Part shown: in pieces, positions 15,847 to 24,233 of the stretch
Layout: each line of letters opens with the position of its first letter
How positions within the stretch are numbered: the stretch's first letter is position 1
From: Pseudomonas anatoliensis
GTDB taxonomy: Bacteria > Pseudomonadota > Gammaproteobacteria > Pseudomonadales > Pseudomonadaceae
Assembly (NCBI RefSeq): GCF_017976235.1
Contig: NZ_JACVHC010000013.1
Location: forward strand, 1-34,909
DNA length: 34,909 nt
Direction: 5' to 3'
Translations under genes and position numbers: made by a program
The notes under the pieces: model-generated
Told to the model about the DNA's origin: nothing
Databases searched by the model: none
What the model saw: the letters and a program-made list of their open reading frames with translations, nothing else

Positions 15847-16716
15847 TCACTCTCTCCCCTGGTTAGGCGAGTAAGCCGGAGCGCTTAACCCGGTAGGACT
15901 CACCACGGCGGGTGCCGGTGCGGAAGCCCTTGGCCTGGCTTGAGAAGACGAGCCGAGAACTTGGTTAGTGTTGTACTCAGTAATTTGCAGACCGATATCG
16001 TTGATTCGGCGCTGGCCTTCTTCCTTCGGCAGATTCACCATTTTGAATGCAATGTCAGCCACCCAATAAGTAGTCGCCGGAACACCATTTTTCGTTATTG
16101 TCCGCGAAAAATAGATTTGCGCTGTATCGACAATGCCCTGCAAGTTAGGACGTGGCGCAATACTCTCAATCTCTGGTTTTACCGTGGCTGTATTGCCGTA
16201 GCGTGCAAGTGGGCCATCCGGATTATCCGTATCCCAAAACTTAGTCCACTGCGATTGCAGCTGTGGTGACATAAAGGAAGCCGCGCAGAAGTAATCAGCT
16301 TCGGCCATATCCTTGATATAGCGTTCCCGACAAATAGCGAAGGTATTAAGGGCACGACGCAGTAAAGCGTCTTCGTATTTAATCTTTACCTCTTCCAGTG
16401 ACATAAGCGGGTGAATCGAATTGTTCGCCTTGTCCATTACCAGCACTTGCGGCGGCGGCGGCGGCACCATCGAGGTTTCAATTGCCTGGTGCGCAACCCA
16501 CAGCGCACCAAATGCAAATACAACGGCCCCGCCTGCAATCCGGAACGCCCAGGTTTTCATCTTCTCCAGCTTTTCAATCTCGGTGTCTGCCCAAGAGTGA
16601 GACGCCTGGAGGATCTGTTGAATGTCTTCGTGGTCATCTACGAATTTCTTGATGCCACTGAGAAAACGTTGAACCTCGGCGTTTTCCTTATCGGCGTCTT
16701 TCTGTTTGGCATCCAT
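15847..16716 (-). CDS. virB8: VirB8 inner-membrane assembly protein
   Basis: 289 residues with a cytoplasmic N-terminus, one transmembrane segment (about 57-78, FRIAGGAVVFAFGALWVAHQ), a proline run (MVPPPPPQ) and the VirB8 periplasmic fold (RERYIKDMAEADYFCAAS, then TTYWVADIAFK). The C-terminal tail is alanine/proline-rich and longer than in many VirB8 proteins. GAGGG precedes the ATG. It starts 1 bp after the virB7 stop. Confidence 0.93.
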   Translation of the reverse strand: MDAKQKDADKENAEVQRFLSGIKKFVDDHEDIQQILQASHSWADTEIEKLEKMKTWAFRIAGGAVVFAFGALWVAHQAIETSMVPPPPPQVLVMDKANNSIHPLMSLEEVKIKYEDALLRRALNTFAICRERYIKDMAEADYFCAASFMSPQLQSQWTKFWDTDNPDGPLARYGNTATVKPEIESIAPRPNLQGIVDTAQIYFSRTITKNGVPATTYWVADIAFKMVNLPKEEGQRRINDIGLQITEYNTNQVLGSSSQARPRASAPAPAVVSPTGLSAPAYSPNQGRE

Positions 16717-16717
16717 A

Positions 16718-16903
16718 TCAGCCCTCTCCTAAGTGAACGTCGTTAAGCGCAACCACTTGGCCGCAGCTTGGGTAGTTAATGCCTGCCTGGCGTGACTCAT
16801 TGACGGGACGGCGGTTTTTGCCATCGCATGAAGGCGGCTGATGGACACACCCCGCCATGGCAACAACCAGGGGCAAGACGAGCAGTCGTAAAACGTTCTT
16901 CAT
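16718..16903 (-). CDS. virB7: VirB7-like lipoprotein
   Basis: A 61-residue outer-membrane lipoprotein with signal sequence and lipobox (LPLVVAMAGC). The mature part is about 43 residues and contains two further cysteines. VirB7 anchors VirB9. An upstream in-frame start at 16924 exists, but GAGGATAG is correctly placed for the ATG at 16903 and the signal peptide then has the usual length. Its position directly before virB8 fits. Confidence 0.85.
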   Translation of the reverse strand: MKNVLRLLVLPLVVAMAGCVHQPPSCDGKNRRPVNESRQAGINYPSCGQVVALNDVHLGEG

Positions 16904-16924
16904 TTTCACTATCCTCACACGCAC

Positions 16925-16965
16925 AAAAAAGACGGATACATAGCAACACTTTACTATGTTCCGTC
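16925..16965 (-). terminator. Intra-operon terminator or attenuator between virB6 and virB7
   Basis: On the minus strand a 12-bp stem (GACGGAACATAG against CTATGTATCCGTC, one bulge) with a 10-base loop is followed by TTTTTT. This is a textbook rho-independent terminator placed after virB6 and before virB7. A smaller GGGGC/GCCCC hairpin lies just upstream (about 16993-17009). It would lower expression of virB7 to virB1 relative to virB2 to virB6, or a promoter may restart there. Confidence 0.8.
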
Positions 16966-17035
16966 TATACAGAAAAGGTCTTTCTGTATCTGAGGGGCAA
17001 TGAGCCCCTATGCTCCAACTAATACCGACAGGTGG

Positions 17036-17980
17036 TTAAGCGCCGATAGAACCGCCGCGTGGACGCTTTCTATCCTTGTTTCGGTCGCCGGATCTGCGCT
17101 TAGGCATGATCGACTTGAGACTGCGCTTGAGCATTCCTGAAACCAGGCGACCGGCGCCGTAGGAATTCACTGAGACACCGCCTGCAAGCCCCCCGGCCAA
17201 AGACGGGATTTGAGCCAGGCAAAGCAGGGAGATTGCACCAGTGACCAGGAACGGAAACAGGAGGTTGATTTGGGCTGTGCTGGTGATTGCCGCAGCTCCA
17301 ACCGACGCTCGATCGTAAAGCGTCATAACGAGCGAGTTGGCTGCAATGACCATGACAATGACCAAGGCAAAGTTCGAAAGTTGCTGAATCCAGCGGCTGA
17401 AGAAATCAGAAGTCGCCTGAAACAGCAGAGTGCAAATGAACAACGGCCCCAGGGCTAGGATTATGGCCAGCATGATTTTGCTCATGACGATCAGGAAACA
17501 AGCGTAGGCAGTGACAGCGATTGTCTGACCCCACACCAGGATCGCAATCATGTACATCCCTGGATCACCTACCAGAATGCCGCCTTGATCCCAAAACTTC
17601 TTACCGGCGATGAATCCTTTAGCCAGGATGCTATCGAGAGAACCCACCATCGTGTTGTTGGTAGTGGCCCCAAAGAAAGCTTGGCCCAGCTCGAAAGGTG
17701 CAACGCTGAAAGTGTTAACCACGTATGTGTTGTAAGCAGCGAATTGAAACGCGACGTACAGGATGGCCACCATCTTTGCGATGCGTGAAAACCCGTCGGT
17801 TATGGGTTCACTGACCTGGCCACGCAAGAGGGCTAAGCCCCAAAGCATGACGTAGACAGCCAGGCACGTGTTCACTGCCGGCGCAATGATCTGCGCAACG
17901 GCTGTCACGTTCTGAGTGATGTACGCGCCTGTCATCCCGTCGACGAAGGTAAACACTTGTGTGTATGTTTCGGTAGCCAT
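17036..17980 (-). CDS. virB6: VirB6/TrbL polytopic channel protein
   Basis: 314 residues with at least five hydrophobic stretches (for example AILVWGQTIAVTAYACFLIV and KIMLAIILALGPLFICTLLF, the conserved VirB6 core) and a strongly basic C-terminal tail (PKRRSGDRNKDRKRPRGG). VirB6 forms part of the inner-membrane DNA path. GGAG lies 8 bp before the ATG. It follows the exclusion-type lipoprotein gene. Confidence 0.93.
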   Translation of the reverse strand: MATETYTQVFTFVDGMTGAYITQNVTAVAQIIAPAVNTCLAVYVMLWGLALLRGQVSEPITDGFSRIAKMVAILYVAFQFAAYNTYVVNTFSVAPFELGQAFFGATTNNTMVGSLDSILAKGFIAGKKFWDQGGILVGDPGMYMIAILVWGQTIAVTAYACFLIVMSKIMLAIILALGPLFICTLLFQATSDFFSRWIQQLSNFALVIVMVIAANSLVMTLYDRASVGAAAITSTAQINLLFPFLVTGAISLLCLAQIPSLAGGLAGGVSVNSYGAGRLVSGMLKRSLKSIMPKRRSGDRNKDRKRPRGGSIGA

Positions 17981-17994
17981 AGCCAGAACTCCGA

Positions 17995-18174
17995 TTATTG
18001 CCCCTTCTCAGGGGCTTTCTTAAACGACTCTGGAGCGCTGGTATCCAGCTTCGGAAAGTCGGCCTCACCGGATCTTTCAGCCCGGCATGCAGCGTCGCAA
18101 ACCACCTTTTGCTCCTTGTCCCAGCAGCCAGTCAGGCATGCCAGGAGAGACGCGAGGAATATGAATTTCTTCAT
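17995..18174 (-). CDS. Small lipoprotein, likely entry exclusion (Eex-like)
   Basis: A 59-residue lipoprotein: MKKFIFLASLLACLTGC is a signal peptide with lipobox, and the mature protein is about 43 residues with CDAAC. It lies between virB5 and virB6, the same place as eex in IncN-type transfer regions, which makes an entry-exclusion role likely (inference from position and size). Its tail SGEADFPKLDTS closely matches the VirB5 C-terminus SGQADFPALDTS encoded just upstream. GGAAAG before the ATG is the ribosome site and is part of a repeated ACTACGGAAA motif. Confidence 0.75.
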   Translation of the reverse strand: MKKFIFLASLLACLTGCWDKEQKVVCDAACRAERSGEADFPKLDTSAPESFKKAPEKGQ

Positions 18175-18195
18175 GATTTTTTCTTTCCGTAGTAG

Positions 18196-18921
18196 TTATT
18201 TGGTGATCGACGTATCAAGCGCAGGAAAATCAGCCTGCCCGCTTACCTGCATACGCATTTCGTTCTGCATCTGGCGTGCGGCGGCGTCGTTGGCTTGAGT
18301 CAATTGCAGAACGCTTTGCAGCTGCGCCTGGTCATTGGCCAGCTTCGCCTGTTCGGACTGAGCGACCGCCTGTAAGTCCATGATGGCTTTAGGGTCGGTT
18401 GATGTGTTGATGCTGTTAGACAGGCGCTGCAAGGTCTGCACACGGGTAGCAGAGTTGTTGTAAGCCTGCTGGCCAAGTGCTTGTTGGTTCGCGCTCATGT
18501 TGCGCATTTGCTCCAAATACGACTGCATTTGTGGAGACAAGGACTCTGCTTCGGAAGAAGAAAGGACAGCTTGAGACTGACGGATCTGGTTCGCAGAACT
18601 GGCCAGGTCGCCGTAGGTTGCACCGCTGTTGCTGTTGAGCAGGGCCATACCCTCACTCCAGTTCGCAGGCAGGCCATTGCGAGGCGAGTCAGAAAGCAGA
18701 CCACCCATATTGCGGTTGCCGGTAAGCGACGACAATTGCGATTTAGCGACTGACAGGTTGTTTTGAATTTCCGACAGTTGCTGGCTCAGCAGCACGCCAT
18801 TAGCAATCGCTTTTTCGATGGCGATGGCGTCAATCACAGGAACGATATCCGCCCAGGTGTTACCTGATGCGATGGCAGAAGCCAGGCCGATAGCCAGGGT
18901 CAGTTTTTTGAGATTCATCAT
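18196..18921 (-). CDS. virB5: VirB5 minor pilus protein
   Basis: About 241 residues with a signal peptide (MMNLKKLTLAIGLASAIASG, cut after TWA) and a long helical region rich in Gln, Ser and Ala (for example LSEIQNNLSVAKSQLSSLTG), typical of the VirB5/TraC family at pilus tips. The ATGATG start overlaps the virB4 stop (ATGA), with GGAG in front. The open frame reaches 18957 but would put 12 residues before the signal peptide. The C-terminal 12 residues recur in the adjacent lipoprotein. Confidence 0.9.
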   Translation of the reverse strand: MMNLKKLTLAIGLASAIASGNTWADIVPVIDAIAIEKAIANGVLLSQQLSEIQNNLSVAKSQLSSLTGNRNMGGLLSDSPRNGLPANWSEGMALLNSNSGATYGDLASSANQIRQSQAVLSSSEAESLSPQMQSYLEQMRNMSANQQALGQQAYNNSATRVQTLQRLSNSINTSTDPKAIMDLQAVAQSEQAKLANDQAQLQSVLQLTQANDAAARQMQNEMRMQVSGQADFPALDTSITK

Positions 18922-21353
18922 GCGGTTCTCCGTGCAGCTTTGAAGTGTGGGAGCCATTTTTCCGGCTCGTCTCCATACTGAGCCCTCAAACTATCCACCA
19001 GGGCAACGGTATGTTTCCTACTGGACAGTACGTCCAGTTCATAATCAAACCCGTGCAGATCCAAGCTTGCGAATACAGAGCTATGGCCCTGTTTGATTAA
19101 GAAGCTGCGAGTTGATTCCGGGTCTGACTCTTTAACGATTTGGAACTCACGAACCGAGATACCCAACTTTTCATATTGCTCCCAATCGGCTTTGTCGTTG
19201 GGAAACAGAATTTTGTTAGGCGTCTGTTCGATTAAGGTGTGCGCGATTGGGCTTTTCAACGCATCGTTAGGCGACTGCGAATCCAATACAACGAAACCGT
19301 TATTCTTACGGATGGTTTTCAATTGGTCTTCAACAAACGCTTGGAACGGAGCATCGCCCAGGGCTTTCCAGAACTCAGCAACAAACAGCGCAAACCGGCG
19401 ACCATCCACTAGCATTTGAACAATGTGGAACAGGTACATATTGATTGGTGTACGCAGTTCATCGTTATTCAAAAACGCGGTTACGTCGAAGCCAGTAATA
19501 AGGCTTTCACCCAGAGACCCCGCGATAGTGTCGAACTTGTTGTCGAAAACCCACGCGTTCTCCCCGTCTGGCAAGCCAGGCTTACGCGCATAACACCAGC
19601 GCTGGAGGCGTTTGTAGATAAGGCTGTCTTTGTCCAGGTAATCCAACACACGACCAATACGGCGGTTCTCCCAGGCAAGACCAAGCACGGAGTTCACCGC
19701 TCTCTCAATCTTTTCAACCTCAGTCACTTCAAGCGAGCCTACATCGCCTTGTTGAGCGCTCAAATAAAGCGTCAGACTTTTCAGGAATGGCCGGGTTAGA
19801 TCGTTCTCAAGATCTAACTTGAACGGGTTCCAGTTAGTAGGCTTTCCGGTCTGTACTGGATAGTATTTCCCACCCAATGCGCGAATAACCAATTCTGTAT
19901 CGCGGTCTTTCGTAAATAGGACGCAGGTCGCTTTCTGTTTAACCAGCATGCACAGGTTGAATGCGATCCAGGCGGTTTTACCTGAGCCAGTTGGGCCGAG
20001 CACCATTGTATGCCCGACGTCTTTAATCTTTGCATCGTTCTTATCTTGCGGGTCAGATCCATGGAACGAAAAGAAATAAGGCGTTCCCGCTGTAGTCATG
20101 TACATGGTCAAGGCGTCACCCCAATGGTTATTGGTCAGACGCCCAGCGGGGAAATTATGCATTGGGGCAAAGCCACAAAAGTTCTTGCTGTTGATGCCCG
20201 ACACCCGAGGCCGATCCTTGAAGTGCCCAGGAAATTGCGACCAGAAAGCCGCAACGATGGCCAGGTCTTCCCGTGCGGCAGTTACCCCAGCAGCGCCTAA
20301 CGCGTCCACCGCGTCGGCCACGTTGTCATTCAGTGTTTCCACCTGGTCAGATTTAACGAACAGGGTAAAGTGATGTTCGCCCATGACGATACGGCGCGAA
20401 GCCAGGTCATCAAGCGCGTCGTCGATTTCGTCAATCTGTGACGTTGCATCGTCCTCGGCACTCTCCATTCGTTTCTGTGCTGTCCGCATCCGACTACGAG
20501 CCGCTTCCTGTTTGATAAAGCTAAAGGATTGGGTCAACACGAAGTCGAAGGGGGCGTTCAGCAGCTCGTTTAGGAACACCGATGTAGTTTCAGCAGGATA
20601 AGTGCCAATACCCAGCAACGCACCGTATGAGGTGCTTGTGGCACCGCGTACTTCGACTGTCTCGTTACCCCAAAACGGACGAGTCGCCGGGAGTAACTTC
20701 CGCAACGGTGCTTGGCCAATGGCTACACGCTGCCATTTACCATTAAGGAGATACCCCATGAACTCCATAGGCTCAGAGCAAAAGATACCCATGTGTTTAT
20801 AGATGCCCAGCTTTTCAGCATCGTAACGGCGAAGGCTACGGAGGACTTGTTTAACCACCTTGTTCAGATACTCAACCGCTTGCACGCGCTCAGCTTCACG
20901 GCTGGTCTTATCTGCCTTGGCCATGAAGTTGAACAGAGCGCTTGAAATAGCTGAAGGGAAAGGCCGGTAAACAATCGTCAGATACAGTTCATTCACGCGA
21001 AGCTTTTCACTTGCCAAGCGTGACGAATACTTTTCGTTAAGGTCTTTAGCGAAGCCATCCGGAAAGTCACCGGAAGGATATTTAGTCTCACGACGACGAA
21101 CAACGTGTTGCCACATTGCAACGTTATGACTTGAGATATTGCGCAGAAGCGCGTTAAGGCGCTTATGCCAGATATTCAGTTGCTCATCATCCGCACTTTC
21201 AAAGCTGGCCCCTGTAAGACGAATGACTTGCATGTAGTCACGGTTTTTAGTCATGACCGTGTGCTTATCTACATGAACCTCATACGGAAGACGCTCCGAA
21301 ACAGGAGGTTCATTCTTAATTACCTTCTTTCTGATCTTTTCGGCAATGCTCAT
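18918..21353 (-). CDS. virB4: VirB4 ATPase
   Basis: The largest T4SS ATPase, 811 residues, needed for pilus assembly and transfer. Walker A is GPTGSGKT (453-460). The CagE/VirB4 N-terminal domain includes FGYLL-like PMEFMGYLLNG and SFSFIKQEAARSRM. A Walker-B-like region (ALFVAEFWKALGD) and a VLDSQSPNDAL segment follow. GGGGA precedes the ATG, which overlaps the virB3 stop by 4 bp. Confidence 0.95.
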   Translation of the reverse strand: MSIAEKIRKKVIKNEPPVSERLPYEVHVDKHTVMTKNRDYMQVIRLTGASFESADDEQLNIWHKRLNALLRNISSHNVAMWQHVVRRRETKYPSGDFPDGFAKDLNEKYSSRLASEKLRVNELYLTIVYRPFPSAISSALFNFMAKADKTSREAERVQAVEYLNKVVKQVLRSLRRYDAEKLGIYKHMGIFCSEPMEFMGYLLNGKWQRVAIGQAPLRKLLPATRPFWGNETVEVRGATSTSYGALLGIGTYPAETTSVFLNELLNAPFDFVLTQSFSFIKQEAARSRMRTAQKRMESAEDDATSQIDEIDDALDDLASRRIVMGEHHFTLFVKSDQVETLNDNVADAVDALGAAGVTAAREDLAIVAAFWSQFPGHFKDRPRVSGINSKNFCGFAPMHNFPAGRLTNNHWGDALTMYMTTAGTPYFFSFHGSDPQDKNDAKIKDVGHTMVLGPTGSGKTAWIAFNLCMLVKQKATCVLFTKDRDTELVIRALGGKYYPVQTGKPTNWNPFKLDLENDLTRPFLKSLTLYLSAQQGDVGSLEVTEVEKIERAVNSVLGLAWENRRIGRVLDYLDKDSLIYKRLQRWCYARKPGLPDGENAWVFDNKFDTIAGSLGESLITGFDVTAFLNNDELRTPINMYLFHIVQMLVDGRRFALFVAEFWKALGDAPFQAFVEDQLKTIRKNNGFVVLDSQSPNDALKSPIAHTLIEQTPNKILFPNDKADWEQYEKLGISVREFQIVKESDPESTRSFLIKQGHSSVFASLDLHGFDYELDVLSSRKHTVALVDSLRAQYGDEPEKWLPHFKAARRTA

Positions 21354-21718
21354 ATCAGTCCCCTTTTCTGCAATTTACGAAGCTTACGTTTGCTCAGTTT
21401 TTTGCCTACGTTGAACTCCAAGGGGCTGTAGGTCGCGGCTCGCCAATAGATAAAGTTACCGAAGAACGTGAATGCTTTGGTTTTACCCCAAAGATATATA
21501 AGTTCAAAGGCTCGCGGGTCATACAAACAAATTCCGTACAACACCAGGTGGACGGGAATAAACATGGTCAACCACAAAAGATTCTTTGTGAAGACAAATA
21601 CCTCAACCGTAACCATCAGGTTGATAATGAATGCCTGCCAAGTAACTCCAAAGCGCATTGTGGGACGCGTAGGCCCCACGAAAAGAGTATCGACTATTAC
21701 ACCGTCGTTCTTATCCAT
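21350..21718 (-). CDS. virB3: VirB3 inner-membrane protein
   Basis: 122 residues with the VirB3 pattern: an N-terminal VGPTRPTMRFGVTWQAF, two adjacent hydrophobic segments (about 28-65), then DPRAFELIYLWGKT and a basic C-terminus. VirB3 works with VirB4 and is sometimes fused to it. A GAGG ribosome site precedes the ATG. Confidence 0.9.
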   Translation of the reverse strand: MDKNDGVIVDTLFVGPTRPTMRFGVTWQAFIINLMVTVEVFVFTKNLLWLTMFIPVHLVLYGICLYDPRAFELIYLWGKTKAFTFFGNFIYWRAATYSPLEFNVGKKLSKRKLRKLQKRGLI

Positions 21719-21742
21719 GTGGGACCTCGTTCTAATCCGTGA

Positions 21743-22069
21743 TTAAACGCCAAACAGGCCGCGAATCCAGCTAACAATCTGGTCACTACCGAACAGCAAC
21801 ACGATGCCGACGATAGAGCCAACAAGCCACATCCAGTGGATGCGACCGAACAAAGCGAGAAGACCCACAGCCATGATTGCAATACCCGCCAGAGGGGTCA
21901 GCATGGCCAGGGTATCGGCGGACAACCCTGTCGCACCGGTTTGAAAAGGGTTTGCAGCCATCGCAAAAACTGGGAACACAGTCGCTACCAGAGCAGCGAA
22001 AAAACCCCACAGACGGCGGTTTACAGCGTTAGAGCGGTTAGGCGTATCAGGTGCCGTGCGTACTGTCAT
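21743..22069 (-). CDS. virB2: VirB2 pilin
   Basis: 108 residues with a long signal region ending PVFAMA and two transmembrane helices (LTPLAGIAIMAVGLLALFG and MWLVGSIVGIVLLFG) separated by a short loop, the standard T-pilin design. GGAG lies 7 bp before the ATG. It overlaps the end of the preceding gene by 23 bp and is followed by virB3 after 24 bp. Confidence 0.9.
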   Translation of the reverse strand: MTVRTAPDTPNRSNAVNRRLWGFFAALVATVFPVFAMAANPFQTGATGLSADTLAMLTPLAGIAIMAVGLLALFGRIHWMWLVGSIVGIVLLFGSDQIVSWIRGLFGV

Positions 22070-22466
22070 AGTGAAGCTCCAGAGTTATCGGTGTGGTGAG
22101 GCATCTAAGCCCCCGGATATAGCCAGCCAAGGTGTTCAGGTTCGGCCAAAGACGCAGTTGCTTTCTTGCGTTGTATAAAACGTTTTCTCCCTCCTTCCAG
22201 GTTAAAACCACAACGAGGCTAAATTTTTGCTCGGCCATCTCTCTCAAGATGAATTGCCGGATCGCATTATTTGCCGCGAATTCTTCTAGCTGGTTCTCGT
22301 CGATGGACATCATTTCTTTGGCCTCGGGTGTTGTTGATGAGGCCGGTATCCTATCCGTTCGGGAGGCATTCGGCTGCACCTGAGCGTTCATCGACGACGC
22401 ATGACCATCGTTTTTGTCGGGTCGGATGTCGTTATTGTGTTGATCCAGAAGGGGCCTCCTTGTCAC
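22047..22466 (-). CDS. Small conserved plasmid protein in transfer operon
   Basis: The ORF opens with a GTG at 22466 (139 residues). The start is uncertain: an ATG near 22315 (MMSIDENQLEEFA) has a better ribosome site (GAGG), would avoid overlap with the upstream gene, and gives about 88 residues. The conserved-looking part is LVVVLTWKEGENVLYNARKQ then RLWPNLNTLAGYIRGL, which resembles small ParC/transfer-associated proteins of other plasmids, but I cannot name it. It lacks a signal peptide and precedes virB2. Confidence 0.65.
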   Translation of the reverse strand: MTRRPLLDQHNNDIRPDKNDGHASSMNAQVQPNASRTDRIPASSTTPEAKEMMSIDENQLEEFAANNAIRQFILREMAEQKFSLVVVLTWKEGENVLYNARKQLRLWPNLNTLAGYIRGLRCLTTPITLELHYDSTHGT

Positions 22467-22956
22467 CGGCGGCAGGTGAATCGTTTAAGCCCTCATCCCC
22501 TTCCTGGTCAGTGACTTGCGGCTGGGGAGGCGTGTTTTGCTTGCGTTTGTAGACATCCCAATAGGGAACGTCAGCCGGTGCGGCGTTGCTTGGTGCCGGG
22601 GCAGCTTCAGCCCGTTGAGGCACAAACGGAGCTTTACGCGACTGCACAGGTTTCCCGGCCAGCCCATCAAGCTCACGCTGTAGCGATTCGATGTTGTTGC
22701 TATGGCCAAGACCTTTGGCCGCGATAGTGCGCACTTCGTCAGGCGACTTCTGCGCTTTGATTGCGTCAGCAAGTTCAGAATTGACTTGCTCAAGGGATTT
22801 TCTTTCCGTAGCCAGCTCGTTGCTGAGGATCGTACGGCGCTGGTCGTCCCGGCTTTGCTGGGTATCGCTCCCAACAACCGGGTAAGTCTCAGCGTGTGCG
22901 GCGGTAACAGTCCCTGTCAGCAGGGCCAGTAAGAGCGCGCATGGTGTCAGCTTCAT
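22432..22956 (-). CDS. Exported coiled-coil protein, first gene of transfer operon
   Basis: 174 residues with a clear signal peptide (MKLTPCALLLALLTGTVTAA, cut after AHA) and a helical region (about 30-100, rich in Glu, Gln, Leu and Arg) that should form a coiled coil. A proline/alanine-rich C-terminal tail contains DVPYWDVYKRK. The family is not recognised. It is probably periplasmic and, as first gene of the operon, may be a pilus or channel accessory. GGGAGAGG precedes the ATG. Confidence 0.7.
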   Translation of the reverse strand: MKLTPCALLLALLTGTVTAAHAETYPVVGSDTQQSRDDQRRTILSNELATERKSLEQVNSELADAIKAQKSPDEVRTIAAKGLGHSNNIESLQRELDGLAGKPVQSRKAPFVPQRAEAAPAPSNAAPADVPYWDVYKRKQNTPPQPQVTDQEGDEGLNDSPAAGDKEAPSGSTQ

Positions 22957-23080
22957 AAACCCTCTCCCTTCGTCCGGCGAACCGGACGTACTTAATTCCT
23001 TGCGAAGCTACAGCAATGCGTTTTCTGTTGCAACACTTATGCATTAACTGCGTGATGGTTTTGCACTCACTGCACCCGCG
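22957..23080 (-). promoter_or_regulatory. Promoter and leader region of the transfer operon
   Basis: The 124 bp between the primase stop and the first transfer gene should hold the operon promoter. A weak candidate on the minus strand is TTGCAA-17 bp-TAGCTT (about 23034-23006). In the leader, GTCCGG-TTCG-CCGGAC (22973-22988) forms a very stable UUCG-type hairpin close to the ribosome site. No operator repeat of the 29.5-kb type is present. Confidence 0.45.
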
Positions 23081-24007
23081 CTACCGCTCTACATCCATTG
23101 CGGGTTTGTCCTGAATCTTGGCTTTCTCAGCAGCGCGCACAGCCTTGAGTTCAATATTCCAATCCTTACCCGCAGTCGGACGCACGCGTTCGACCTCTTG
23201 CGTCACAGCTTGTTTCAAACGGTCGCCTAATCGATCACCCGCCTTATCAGCGTTGAAGCCATCGACGATCTTGTAGCCCTGCCCTTCCAGGTGCTTCGCG
23301 GCAGATTGAAGAATGTCCCTGGTGCTGCCAGCAGTACCGATCACCAGGGCGTTGTCTTTCAGTGCCTGGTAGCTCATCGCTTCAATTGACGACTCAACAA
23401 ATACGGCGACCTTCGAAGCAGCTTTGCCGGTGAAATACAAACCGCGATCACCCCGGATACCGTGGAACGGTTTGCTGTATGTGCCGCGCAATTCTGCACC
23501 CGACATATTCCCTTCCAGGTCACGCAAAGCAAACACAGCATTGCCGTATTTATCAGCCCACAACCTGCCTTTCTCAATCGCTATATCAACGATCTGTTCG
23601 GGAATTCCGCGTGTGTTGGTTAGGTAGGCTTTGACCTTCGGAAGCTTGCGAGGATCTTGCTCCGGTATCTCTAGTTTCGGTTTTTCTGTTGTATCCAGGA
23701 TGCGCGTTGCCTGGTGTTTTGCTTCGGCTTGGTAAGTCTGGACGGCAGCATCACGGCCGTGCGTTCCACCAAGCCAAGCAACCGCATCTTTGAACCCAAA
23801 CCCACCAAGGTGCATGGCCAAATCAATCGCACCACCGCCGCCCTTATCAGCGTCATGGTTATAGAATTTTTCATCAGTAACCGTGATTCGCCCAGCGTGG
23901 GTTTTCCAATTGTTCTTAGGGTCTGCTGGATCTGGAAGACCCCCGAAGCCCTCTATCACTGTTGCGAGGTCGATGCCTCGCGCTTTGGCTATATCCGTCT
24001 TATCCAT
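23081..24007 (-). CDS. DUF3991/Toprim primase-like protein
   Basis: 308 residues. The N-terminal half resembles DUF3991 (zinc-free primase-like) with FYNHDADKGGGGAIDLAMHL. The C-terminal half is a Toprim domain with the conserved glutamate in VFVESSIEAMSY (about 200) and the DxD-type motif in GFNADKAGD (about 250). Such proteins occur on conjugative plasmids and may prime the transferred strand (inference). AGAGGAATAG precedes the ATG. It is transcribed away from the LPD29 gene, and its stop lies just before the transfer operon promoter region. Confidence 0.8.
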   Translation of the reverse strand: MDKTDIAKARGIDLATVIEGFGGLPDPADPKNNWKTHAGRITVTDEKFYNHDADKGGGGAIDLAMHLGGFGFKDAVAWLGGTHGRDAAVQTYQAEAKHQATRILDTTEKPKLEIPEQDPRKLPKVKAYLTNTRGIPEQIVDIAIEKGRLWADKYGNAVFALRDLEGNMSGAELRGTYSKPFHGIRGDRGLYFTGKAASKVAVFVESSIEAMSYQALKDNALVIGTAGSTRDILQSAAKHLEGQGYKIVDGFNADKAGDRLGDRLKQAVTQEVERVRPTAGKDWNIELKAVRAAEKAKIQDKPAMDVER

Positions 24008-24107
24008 GGCTATTCCTCTGACAGAAGATCAAAAGATGCTGCTACGGAAAACAAAGTTTCGTTGCGGCAGAAACATCATAACACACCGTAAAAGGTTAAT
24101 TTAGCTG

Positions 24108-24233
24108 TTTACTTACCACTAAAATCGACTATAATAGAATCATGCAGTTAAGGAACTGCATAAACGACGAAGCCCCGAACGGCGGCAACCGGGACGGGGC
24201 TTCTAATCACCACTAACTGAACGGAGTTAGAAA
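24108..24233 (+). promoter_or_regulatory. Promoter and structured leader of the LPD29 gene
   Basis: The -35 is TTTACT (24108-24113), a 16-bp spacer follows, and the -10 is TATAAT (24130-24135). Three hairpins follow: TGCAGTT/AACTGCA (24143-24160), GAAGCCCCG/CGGGGCTTC with a GGCGGCAACC apex (24169-24203), and CTAACT/AGTTAG (24213-24230), which holds the ribosome site GGAG in its 3' arm. The apex and last hairpin recur before korA. The rest of 24008-24107 is the divergent primase upstream region with a CTACGGAAA motif copy at 24042. Confidence 0.75.
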
